Part shown: piece by piece, positions 1-10,400 of the stretch | Layout of the letters: each line of letters starts with the position of its first letter | Position numbering within the stretch: the stretch's first letter is position 1 | Assembly (NCBI GenBank): GCA_029204225.1 | Contig: CM055104.1 | Location: forward strand, 20,307,761 to 20,371,760 | Reading direction: 5' to 3' | DNA from: Diphasiastrum complanatum | Lineage: Eukaryota > Streptophyta > Lycopodiopsida > Lycopodiales > Lycopodiaceae | DNA: 64,000 nucleotides | Notes under the pieces: generated by a model | Seen by the model: the letters and a program-made list of their open reading frames with translations, nothing else | What the model was told of the DNA's origin: nothing | Databases searched by the model: none | Program-made: the position numbers and the translations under genes

Positions 1-2642
1 GGACGATAGAATTTTGTCTCAGGTTTTTCAACTACAACCTTGGCAACGGATTCCACCTTGAAAGCATGTTGCGAATAGGTCTTCGGGGGAAGTGCTTCCA
101 TATAGTTGAGGATCTGAATATCAGAAATGTCCATATCTTCTGGGCAATTCTGAATTCGTAAGACGTTCTCGTCATCAATGAATAGATCGTCTGATTCATT
201 AGTAGGTAGCCATGCAACATTTAGCAGCTCATCATGGTGTGGAAGAATATCAATAAAATTGATATTGATGATGGGTGTATCCAGATCAGGTAATCGGTCG
301 TGATCGATCGGGTGTGGAGAGGTACAATTTTGATGTTGAGCACAGTAATCGGCATTCACACAATCAATGGTAGCTAGACTGTGACTCCAGTTTATGATAT
401 CAGTAGATTTAACATAATGACCTTTTTCGTGGCTGGACTGGTATGGCTCAAATACTGAGTTGGTGGTTGAGGATCCCTCGTCATGGATGCATGCAGGTTT
501 GAGTTTACCCGTTGAGTCAATGGTGACAGAACTGTCACGATTACCAAAAGTGACTCGGCCTTTGCTCCAGTCATGAACGACTCGTGCATTGGTGAGCCAC
601 GGACGACCAAGTAGTAATTCGTAAGAATAGGCATTATTGGGAATATCAAGTACTACAAGATCAACAGAAAACTTGAGACCTCCTAGTGTGATCAGCACGT
701 GCGGAAGAAAACCGATAGGTCGGACCACACTTTGATCAGCCATTCGAAGTTGACAAGTAGGTTTGGCTAACTTGTCTCTCAGATTCCATTCCATCATGAG
801 GGATGTGGAAATGATATTAACCCCGGAACCTCCATCAAGTACTACTAAAACTTCACGGTATTGATGATGGGTAGTCGAGATTTTGATGTTGTCTTGTTCG
901 CTGAGTGGATTGGTTAGATGTAAGGGCATTTCAGGCAACTCGTCAATAGTGGTGGTGGTATTGAATTGGATCTGTTGTTTTCACTGGCCAGCATGTTTCT
1001 AGAGTACATGGAAGGGAAGGGTGACATTGGCTTGTAGTAAATCTCCCCAGACTTCGGTACCTTCAAGGGTTTTGCTTTCAAAGGGCTTGTGAAGTACTTT
1101 ATGGGAAGAAAAAGATTGTTGGTCGGCATTGCAGATTTGCTGGCGATACTCATGATGCAGCCAAATTTCTTTAGATGGGTGAGGATAAACTATTGAGGTT
1201 GAATCATCACTTGGAGAAACCGCCTGTGGTTGAGTGTTGATGGGTGCAAGTGTAGGGGTTTGGCGTTGGGTTTCTACCCGAGTCAAGACCCAAGCAGGAT
1301 GTGTTTTGATTGGTAAGGTTTCTACTTGCACTAAACAGACAGGAGTGGTTGGCTTAGATCGGGATGGGTAGTCCTTCACATGATGTTCAATACCACAGTT
1401 TCAAGCTGGAGGAAAGCGGAGTTTATCTGGGCAGCAAATACTAGCATGTTTACCTGCACAAATAAAGCATCCTCGTATTGCGGGTAGTTGATGTGCGACA
1501 AAGACAACTTGGTTTGGGTTGTAAGCTTGGGCATTGGAATCCACCGGTTGAGCATTAGAATCATAGGTATAATAAACAACTGTTTCAGTAGAGTATTGCG
1601 GTTGAGTATTATCTTCCACATAGTAGGTGGCCGGATTGATGGTATTCGGATCAAGATAATGGACAGCGTTTTGTGGGACAAGTTGGTTAACAACAAACTG
1701 TTGACATGGGGATGGGTATTGATTTGGTGTAGGTGGTCGTGGTTGGTAAACCCCTGGTCGTGGCAGAGGTTGTTGTGGCGGGTATGGGCGGTAAGTTCGA
1801 TAGATGGTTGATCTGGTGGCTACTGGGAAATAATTTCGTATTTGAGGGCATTCATTAGCAGTGTGATGCTGTGAGCAGATTGGACACCAGACATTTTTCC
1901 TTGCTGGAAAGGATTTCTCAACAATCTGTTTCATGGTGGTTTGGAAATCGGTAGTGAGTTTATCCATATGAGATTGTTGAGCTTTTTGCCAGGTTTTCAT
2001 TTGATGTAGAAGTTTAGAAGACTGAGCAATATTAGCAGAATTCAGGTGATTAGGATAGTCCGGATTCTTAGATTTCTTTTCACGATGGTCAAAGTCATTA
2101 TCGGAATCTTCGTCTTCTTCACGGATAGCATCAGTCATCACATTTTTAAGTTGATCATAAAAGTCAACTGGTTTGAATTCACGACGGATGTTTTTTGGCA
2201 ATCCAACTAAAAATAGTTTTATGGCCATTCGTTCAGTGATATTTTCATCAACACATTCTACTTTGAGACGTTTAAAATGCTCAATGTAGTTTCGAACAAA
2301 CTCTTTGCGACACATCTTGATATGAGTAATTTGAATGAACGGGCTCTGAGTCGGTTTGGATGGTTTGAAACGCTTGATGAGAGCGCCCTTGAGGGTGGTC
2401 CAAGAAGCAAGATCAGGAGCTTCGAGATTCAAGTACCACTCATTGGCGGTGCCATACATGGAAAATAGGTGAAGCTTTTCAGTTTCAGAGGTATCTCCAT
2501 AAAAACGGCATGTATTATCAAAGTCTTGGAGAAATCAGACTGGGTCTGATTCGCCATCGTACTTTGGTGCATCGATACGTGGAATTCTTCGTTCCATTCG
2601 TGGAGGAGTCGGATTAGAAGATTTAGCGCAGTCGCGAGACAT
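1..2642 (-). pseudogene. gag-protease reading frame of element A, broken by stops
   Basis: The frame opens at an ATG at 2642 and stays in one register to the window edge. It has in-frame stops near 2536, 1401, 999 and 985. The gag part (2642-1401) has the retrotransposon gag core (W..L followed by an RF-x5-Q stretch, then an LF..GLP motif), an acidic segment, and two zinc-knuckle-like motifs, CPICSQHHTANEC and CFICAGKHASICC. Both are one residue shorter than canonical CX2CX4HX4C. A Pro/Gln/Tyr-rich spacer lies between them. The protease-like part near 842-600 contains DGGSGVNII and LLGRPWL, the retropepsin-type pattern of plant gypsy elements, with DGG instead of the usual D-S/T-G. The gag-to-pol transition has no frame change. 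The region 1-400 is the protease-RT linker with no recognisable catalytic motif. Confidence 0.75.
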
Positions 2643-3466
2643 GATGCAGAATATAGATGAGCAGGGCATGACTGTACTTGACAAAAAGGGCAGTTTGCTT
2701 GCAGAATGGATAGTGTAGGACAAAAACTGGTCTTTCTGATTGTTATAGAATTTGCGGACAGGCTGAGAAATCGTGGAGAGGCAGATAAATCTAACTGTAA
2801 TACTCGCGAATTCTGAAAAAAGTTTTTTGAATGTCAAAATAGTGATTTTTTTAGATTTTCTGGAAACATTTTGGCGTTTCAGAATTTGCGGATAGTACAG
2901 AGAAATTGTGCTCTGTGAGGACGAATGCTTAGGCTGGATGGCGATGAGAGGTTTGACTGGCAGATAAGGAATATAGAGAAAAATGTGATGTTCTGACAGT
3001 ATACGGGCAAAATCTGTGAGATAGAATTCACGGAGGTGCTGAAGGACTGATCTTAATGAGATCTAGCCTCAGTGAAGTCGGCGAATTCTAGGACAAAGAT
3101 TTTGATGAGAAATAAGGAATTTTGACAATATATCAGGCTATTTTCTCAAAATCTGAATGTGGTCTGGAGGTGATAAAATGAAAGATCAAGGTCTGTTCGG
3201 GTTGCAGACTGACTGACGAATTCTGATATACCTTTTTGGTTGTAAAAAATGTCACTTGGGTCACTTCTTTTGAAGAAAATGCCCAAGTTGACTCTTTTGT
3301 TGCTTCCCCCCGGTTTGAGAAGTTGCTCCACAGCTCGTGTAGGACCTGGAGAACCGATGTGTGCTGTTTGTTGGTGGATAGAGATAAGCACACAAGCAAA
3401 CATACAACACGGAAGCAAAAAACAAAAGAAAAAGGCGAAGAAGCTAGGTAGAAAAATACTTAAAAA
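2643..3466 (-). other. Untranslated leader of element A
   Basis: Between the PBS and the gag ATG I see no supportable gene. Short open frames on both strands have no recognisable motif. The stretch is the expected 5' leader of a gypsy element. Confidence 0.5.
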
Positions 3467-3481
3467 GTGACAACGGCGCCA
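3467..3481 (-). promoter_or_regulatory. Primer-binding site of element A (tRNA-Asp type)
   Basis: The minus strand reads TGGCGCCGTTGTCAC one base after the LTR terminus CCAACA. It begins with the TGG complement of tRNA CCA and matches the TGGCGCCGTTG.C pattern of Athila/Tat-type PBSs. Confidence 0.7.
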
Positions 3482-3482
3482 A

Positions 3483-4303
3483 TGTTGGAAGTATTTCTAG
3501 TGTGTGCGGTGGCTAGATCTACTTACAGGTGTAGTATAGGGATGTAGAGATTTGTCCACTTTTTAAGTTTCTACCAAGGTTCAAACTGAAATGCGAAACT
3601 AAAAAGTAATGACGGAAGCACCAAGGCTTACCCAACTAGTGCTCAAAATGGAAATGAAACTATCTAAGGTGACAAAATATAAACCCTTGCTAAGGCTTAC
3701 CCAACTAGAAGATGTTTAATCTAAATTCTACTTAACACCCAAAGGGTAATAAAATAATATTGCGACTAATATTAAGCAAATAAGCAATAAAGAATATGCC
3801 ACAATAAATCGATGAAAAGGAGGCAAGAGGAGGCCCGAGCACCTTCCCTAAAGCTATGCACTTTTCCAAAGGGAACACAAATAACATAGAATGATAATTC
3901 TCCAAAATAGAGAGCAAGATAGCTTAATCTCAAAAGTGTTGGTTACAATGCAAATACCTCTCCTTTTATGGCAAGGAGGGTCTTCCATAAGTGTCTACTA
4001 ACCTATGGGACTAATCTGTTTCTAGCTTTTCAAGAACCTCTAACTTAGGATTTAGAACTTCAAATTTCTTAACTTAGGAAAACTTAAGATAAATTATTTC
4101 TAATCTTAAGTTTACTAAGTCTAAGTTCTAAATCTAAGTTTAAGCTATTTTATTATTATTTAAGCTTCTACTCATGGACTTACTAAACACATGCCATGGC
4201 TTGAAGTTTATTGACAGATACTCATACGTGGTCTCACAAAACACATGCCACGGAGTTTTATTATTATTTTTTTATTTTCTCTGTGTTAGCACAGTTGCTA
4301 ACA
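3483..4303 (-). repeat. 5' LTR of element A
   Basis: On the minus strand it starts TGTTAGCAACTGTG and ends CTTCCAACA, followed by the PBS. The length is about 821 bp. No partner LTR is in the window, so the outer boundary at 4303 is inferred from the TG start. It holds a long AT-rich inverted repeat (4041-4141). Confidence 0.6.
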
Positions 4304-4586
4304 GAATTGGAATGAGAACTTTATGTAAACATTAGCTTGGAATAGTTAATTGAAGTTTACATGAAGATTTGGTTTTCATTTTTGCTTTTGATTAAGGCAA
4401 ATGTAGCTTGTTGTTGTTTTCCTCTTAAGCTTGGATTAAGCTTGCAAATAGTAGGCTTGGATTGAATGAATAGAAGTAAATGTTTTTTTTATTTGCATTG
4501 AATGTAACAATAGAAGCATTTCTATTATTCTAATTTGAACACTTGTTGTTGTATTTGTATAATAGGAAAACACACAAGCAATCCCA

Positions 4587-5690
4587 ATGGATCAAACCAA
4601 TGGAAACCCAACATTTGATCTATCAAACTCATCCAATGTGGCACAAGCTCTTGAACTTTTATACCAACAAATTCAAGCCACTAATAAGCAGCTTCTTGAA
4701 ACTAATCAAAGAAACCAAGACTTAGAGTCTAGGTTAACCAATCAAAAGAAGCATGTAGTTCCACCTCCTGTAAAAGTGTTTAAGGGGGAGAAGAAAGATA
4801 GGAACTTACAAGTGGTAAGTTCTTGGCTAAATGTTCGGAACAAACATTTTGTCATGAACCAATTCCTTGAATCTGAAAAGTTATCCATTGTCACCATGTT
4901 CCTTGAAGGAAGAGCCTTAATTTGGTGGGATGACTTAGTTGCAAAGGGCAATCAACCTTGTACATGGGATGATTTTTGCAAACTTTTTAGGGATTATTTT
5001 CTACCACTTTTAGATGACTATGAACACTTCTAAAGTTGAGTCATCTAACCATGAATAAAGGTTTGGAACAATTTATTCAAGATTTTCATGAGTACCTGAA
5101 TCCACTTTATAGTGACATTCTGCCTAAGGTACAAATGTTAATGTTCATTGATTGGTTACCTAAAGATTATCAAGTGGATGTTCGTAGGAACCATCCAAAA
5201 ACCCTAGAAGATGCTATTAGGCCTGCAAAATACTTTGATGACACACCTAAGCCACCTAGGGGTCAACAGCCTAATGAGCAGAAAAAAGGTTTTCAATTTA
5301 AGAGGAAGGATAGGAAAGCTGTTAGTGAAACACATCCCAATTCTAACAATCCTAAGAAATTCTAACTTTAAAAACGATCAAGGTGGCAACGATAAAGCTG
5401 AAGCTTGTAAGAAGAACATGTGCTTCAAGTGCAATGGCGAGGGTCACCTTGCACGTGATTGCGTCAAAAAACAAGCTTCAACCTCAGGTAATCTATCTCG
5501 AAGTAATGAGATGGATGTTTGTTTCCTTACTCCTTTAGTTTTTGGTCCTAATGACCTTATTTGCATTAAAGGTAAAGTTAGTGATCAAGTTGTTAATGTT
5601 CTTTTTGACACGAGATCCACTCATAATTTTATCAATGTAAACTTGGTGCAGACGCTAAACCTTCCTACCAAGAAAAGTGAGAAAAAAATG
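4587..5690 (+). pseudogene. gag-protease of element C (frameshifted)
   Basis: The ATG at 4587 begins a gag frame with a coiled-coil-like N-terminus and the gag core (EGRALIWWDDL, then TWDDFCKLF). It stops at 5033 and resumes in another frame at about 5036-5365. A third frame carries the CX2CX4HX4C knuckle CFKCNGEGHLARDC near 5420-5460. The protease motif near 5600 is VLFDTRSTHNF. The active-site D-T-G has become D-T-R, so the protease would be inactive even if the frame were open. Nucleocapsid and protease are adjacent, as usual in chromoviruses. Confidence 0.75.
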
Positions 5691-8220
5691 CCTTGTGACA
5701 ATGGCATCGAGAAGTAATTCCGATTTGATGGATTTTATTGTTCTTGATGTAGAATTGCACATTCAGGATTATTCTGAAAAACTAGAATTTCATGTTGTTC
5801 AATTAGCTATTGTAGATATTGTTCTTGGGCAACAACGACATTTCGATAAGAACAAGTCATTGAGAATTGATTTTGTTCAAAAATCTTTATCTTTTATGCA
5901 TGAGAATTCTTTAATTAAGATCAAGGCTAGTTTAAGTGTTGACACTAAAAATGTTAACGCTTATTCTAAACATGAACTTAATTCTATTATGAAGAATTCC
6001 GATTTTAAAGTTTATTTATGTCTTCATAATGATATCATTTGCTGCAATGATGATGAACTTAACATAAATTCCATGAATATACCTAGTGAGAACACTACAG
6101 AATTTGAAGCCTATAATGAACTTAGGCAGGAATTCAATGATGTTTTTTTAGACCTTCCTGTAGGTTTACCACCAGAAAGGACAGTTGATCATAAATTTGA
6201 CCTAATACCTGGAGCAATTCCAATCGCACAGCATCCTTATAGGATGAGTGCATTAGAAGAGACTGAGGTAAATAGGCAATTACATGATTACCTAAAAAAG
6301 GGATGGGTAAAACCTAGTAAATCTCCTTGGGCATCACCAGTGGTTAAGGTTGCCAAGAAGGATGGGACTATAAGGTTTTGCGTCGACTATAAGAAATTGA
6401 ACAAGATTTAACCGTTAAGAATAGATATCCACTGCCGCGGATGGATGATCAAATAGACTATTTTGGTGGTGCTGTGTACTTTACCAAGATAGATCTAAGA
6501 TCGGGCTACCATCAGATACGCATTCAGGTATAAGATATACCAAAAATCGAGTTTCAAACTCGCTTTGGTCACTACAAATTTTTGGTGTTGCCTTTTGGTT
6601 TGACCAATGCACCGGCAACTTTTCAACAGATGATGAACGATTTGTTCAGACCATATCTGGGAAGATTTGTAGTGGTATTCTTAGATGATATCCTAGTGTT
6701 CAGTAAGACTTTGGAAGAACATAAAGAGCATCTTAGGATTGTCTTGGACATCCTAAGAAGGGAAAAGCTCTTTGCTAAGGAGTCTAAGTGTGACTTTTTT
6801 GCTAAGGAATTGTCCTACTTGGGGCATAAGATTTTTGAATGGGGAGTGGAGATTGAGACTGATCGTATCCAGAGGGTTATTGATTGCCCTATTCTCACCA
6901 CAGTTCGGGAAATCAAGTCTTTCTTGAGGTTTGTTGGATTTTTTCGTCGGCATATTCCCCAATTTGATCGATTGGCATTTTCCCTTACCCAGGCCTTGAA
7001 AGGCTATAAGAAGCTAAGCTGGAGGGCTAAGAGTCCACTAGTGGTGTGGATGGAGGATATGAATAAAGAAAAGTGTCACTTCGGCACCAATACTAATCAT
7101 TGGCGATCCTAATAAGACTTTTGTGGTTAGGATCGATGCCAGTGATTATGTTGTTGGAGCTGTTTTGATGTAGGATGGACATCCTGTGGCTTATGAAAGC
7201 AAGAAACTCAATCCTGCTCAGTCTAGGTATTGTACCTATGAGAAGGAACTGTTTGCAATTGTTCATTCCTTGAAAATTTGGTGACATTATTTGTATGGAG
7301 CCAGATTTGAAGTTTTGACGGACTCTTCGATATTTCTGTGATGCTACAGATTTAAAGGGGAGGCAAGCTAGATGGGCTGAGCTAATGCAAATCTTTGACT
7401 TTTCTATACGTTATTGTAAAGGAAGTCAAAATACTCTAGCGGATGCTTTGAGTCGGTTACCGGTTATTAATCAGTTGTGCTTTACTGTTATAGAACCGGA
7501 GTTGTTTCAGTCTCTTCAAGGACTATACGAGTCCGATTCTTTTTTTGAAAATTATTGGCAACAAGTATTTTTGGGGGTCGATTCAGGTTTGCAAGATTTC
7601 TCGAATTAGGGAAAGACTGAAACGGATTTCCTAATTCGAAACATAATTTTGTTTCGTAAAGGAAAGGTGTGTGTACCGGAGAATGACACTGTAAGGGCCC
7701 AAATCTTGCATGAGTGTCATGATAGTCCATGCGCAGGACATCCGGGTATACAAAGAACACGACTTAATTCAAAGGCAATTTTGGTGGCCTAAGATGAAAA
7801 GCCAGGTATAGGCCTATGTACTTAAATGTACTAAGTGCTAGTTAAATAAAGCAGAGAGGCTAAAAGCTAGTGGCCTGTTACATCCTTTAGATATTCCTAC
7901 TGGAAAGTGAAAAAGTATATCTATGGATTTTGTGGTCGGGCTTCCACGTACAGGGAAGGGCCACGATTCGGTTTGGGTCATTGTTGATGGACTTACGAAG
8001 TTTGCTCAATTTATCCCAACGAAAACTACTGTTAAAGCTTCAAAACTAGCTCAACTATTTGTTGAGAAGCTTTTTCGACTATACGGGCTGCCTTGCGATA
8101 TTGTCAGTGACTGTGACCCAAAATTCACTGGTAATTTTTGGCAAGCAGTATTTGAAAAGTTGGAAACCACTTTAAGTATGAGTTCTACAGATCATTCGAA
8201 ATCAGACGGTCAAACGAAAG
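5677..8220 (+). pseudogene. pol of element C: RT, RNase H, partial integrase
   Basis: RT begins around 6100 (VDHKFDLIPGA, then [16 protein letters not shown]), is frameshifted after 6411, and resumes at 6582 ([13 protein letters not shown], then the catalytic VVFLDDILVFS). RNase H (7120-7330) has RIDASDYVVGAVL with in-frame stops, and the end of the domain ADALSRL lies near 7440. The integrase zinc-finger region is around 7720-7850. The core begins with [10 protein letters not shown] near 7923 and has the second acidic motif IVSDCDPKF near 8100. The sequence is cut before the third catalytic residue. Stops near 5717, 6411, 7112, 7173, 7609 and elsewhere make it a pseudogene. Confidence 0.8.
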
Positions 8221-10400
8221 GTATCTTCATCTGAATCAATTCGTAGAGTGATTTGTTTACAGTAACGAGCTGAAAATCTAATAAAATTGCTTTTAACATA
8301 AAGGTTCTGAACAAAAAATAATGTCTTCGCCGCAAAGGTACCAAACTGCCAAAATGTATATGTACAAAATTGCTTATAACGAAATGACTTCCTTCTATCT
8401 TGCAAATCATGGCGAATCTTCGCAAAATATTCTGCAAGGTTTCGCTCCCAATTCACATATAGACTGAATATTTCCGGATAAGCCATATTGATATTTCTTA
8501 GCAGCCCTGCATCGTCGAATGCGCCTAAATCTGCAACCACTTGTGGTTTGAACAGCTGAAACTGCGACTTTCGCTTCCAAAAATGTCACTTATTATCTTC
8601 GTTTCGCAAAAATTGAAGTTCTTTGATACGGATATATTCGAGAGCATACATAGCCGAAGGGCCTATGTATAACTCTGCCGGTCCGAAAGGTACAACCTGG
8701 AATATACCCTGGATTATGCCCCAGCAGAGACATCATTCCTGCTCGATAGTGAGCTGGGCCCATAACCAAAGAAAGTCGTCCTTCTCCCATGGTCGCTTCC
8801 AATCGTCAAAGGCGATGCCTACTGCGCCTGGTAGCATCATGTAATCCACACGCCATTGCAACTCAATATTAAAAGCATGTGGACACCATTTCCAGAAGCG
8901 ATCAGCAAATGCACGGAATCTGTCAGCACATACCTTCGACTGATTTTGCTACATTCGCTTTGGCTAAGTAGATGTAGTTGCAAAATCCTGAGTTTGCAAC
9001 TCAGCAGCCAGCTTTTGATCTTCCATTTGTTGCTTTTGGATTGACAGCTCTTGTTCGAGCTGGTCAATCTTCGCGACAGTCTCCAGGAATTCTGGATGGT
9101 CTGAGGTTCCGATGCAGGCAGGCATAGCTTGGAGTTGCTGTGTAAGTTCATCAATTCGTAGTAGGGCCTGCAAATAGTCATCGTGCGCATCGGGCCCGCT
9201 GCAAGATGGGTTGGCATCACTGGAGATCTCCTTCAGCTCCGCCAACTCTTCCTCGACAAGAGCCTTCGCATCCTCGAGCGGTTGTAAGAACTCGACTCAA
9301 AAATTGTCGAGCATCTGGCCTTAGTGCTGGTTCAGCTTCATGAGATCGACAATGATTGACCCTGCAGTGGTGCTCAGGGACAAAGCAGCTTCTGTCTTTA
9401 ATCTTGTCATTCGCTCCTCCTGTAGATGTTTTTGGAGCGTGACATTATGTTGGTTTGCAGCCAAAAGTTGCTGCTTCAAAGAATCGTTTTGAGTCTGAAA
9501 ATTGTCAAACTTGGCCTGAATCGTCTTACTGGTCTACTTCAAAGAATCAGCTTCCTTTATTAAAGTTTGAAACTATGTTTCGAGGGAACGATGTTGTTCG
9601 ATCAGCTTCGTTTTGTCTGATTCGAGCGAATCAATCTTCTCGAAGGACTCCTTCAGAGAGTCAAGTGATTTCCTCTCTGAGGTGATAAGCTGCATTGTGA
9701 GTTGACAGTGGTACTTGTCGAACTCATATACTTCAGCCACAAGGTTCTTGGCTTTCTCAGTCATGGATCGAAACCACTGGGTCTGGTCGTCTGGTTCTTC
9801 GTCATCTGCCACATGTGCCCCAGTGTCGCCTTCAGCAGCTACGCGTCCCTTGTCTGATATATCTGACTGGGTTGCGTCATCCTCAAAGGTGGATGCGCTC
9901 GGCTGCTTCCAAGATGTGGAAGCAAATGCTGGCTTTGAAAAATCCACAACAGCAGCAGCTCCATCGGTGTCCATTAAATTGAATGGATGGAGTTCACGAA
10001 TTCAGTATTGACTTCAGAGAGGATGATAGAGGGGTCCACTTTTAAATCACTCAATCTGCATCGATCCAAAAAGGACTGGATGGATGCCAGGCGGATTCCT
10101 GCGCATGCTTTCCAAATGATATTAGAGCTCGAACCTGATGCGGAAGCCATTGTTCGAATGTTGAACGATAGCTTCGTAGATCGCAATAGTTGGCAAAAAG
10201 GTGCTTTGATCGCAAAGAGTGAGCACATGAAAGCATAACCTTCGCAGGTAGAAAGTGTAAAGAGAAAAAATGAAAAATAACGCTGATAAGCAGTAGCGGT
10301 GTGGAAGGGATGATGATGTGGCATGGTGACTTGACATCTGTCACTTCCATTTATGGAGGACGTGCATGGCTCAGTGTTTGAAACTATAAATTTGCTAGAT
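8221..10400 (-). pseudogene. Unrecognised coiled-coil protein family, copy 1 (decayed)
   Basis: I do not recognise this family. On the minus strand an ATG at about 10146 (MASASGSSSNIIWKACAG) follows some 200 bp of UTR-like sequence and runs to a TAA at 9976-9974. That stop overlaps an ATG at 9974, which opens a second frame. This second frame stays in one register to about 8222 with only scattered stops (near 9573, 9320, 9298, 8967), implying an original protein of roughly 600 residues. It has an acidic Ser/Asp segment, then long Gln/Glu/Lys-rich coiled-coil stretches (9700-8970). A C-terminal domain (8920-8230) is rich in aromatic residues, with WLWAQLTIEQ, CLCWGIIQG, MYALEYIRIKE and FGTFAAKTLFFVQNL. 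The same C-terminal domain recurs at 18640-19160. It abuts broken gypsy integrases on both sides. No catalytic motif or signal peptide is evident. A captured host gene or an extra retroelement ORF are both possible. Confidence 0.5.

Larger units (their letters stand above)
1..4303 (-). mobile_element. Ty3/gypsy retrotransposon A, 5' portion (LTR, PBS, leader, gag-protease)
   Basis: On the minus strand the order is LTR (4303-3483), PBS (3481-3467), a non-coding leader, then gag and protease running off the left edge of the window. The PBS reads TGGCGCCGTTGTCAC, the tRNA-Asp-like type used by many Athila/Tat elements. Gag and protease share one frame with a few in-frame stops, so this copy is not coding-competent. 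The reverse transcriptase and second LTR must lie left of position 1. Assignment to gypsy rests on the PBS type and the gag/protease motifs; the lineage is inference. Confidence 0.8.
4304..8220 (+). mobile_element. Ty3/gypsy (chromovirus-like) element C, truncated inside integrase
   Basis: Plus-strand remains in canonical order: gag (4587), zinc knuckle and protease (about 5420-5640), RT (6100-7020), RNase H (7090-7450), integrase zinc finger and core (7690-8220). Integrase stops abruptly at SDGQTKG, where unrelated DNA begins at 8221. No LTR or PBS is recognisable upstream. 4304-4586 is AT-rich leader-like sequence abutting LTR A. Many frameshifts and stops show an inactive copy. The integrase wording ([18 protein letters not shown]) is that of plant chromoviruses, but a chromodomain cannot be checked because the 3' end is missing. 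Confidence 0.8.

Noticed and set aside
8860-9240. 127-residue minus-strand frame ending at 8837
   Set aside because: Shadow of the coiled-coil frame in the neighbouring register.
10051-10350. 99-residue minus-strand frame beginning at 10350
   Set aside because: Out of register with the MASASGSSS frame and with no motif; probably 5' UTR-like sequence.
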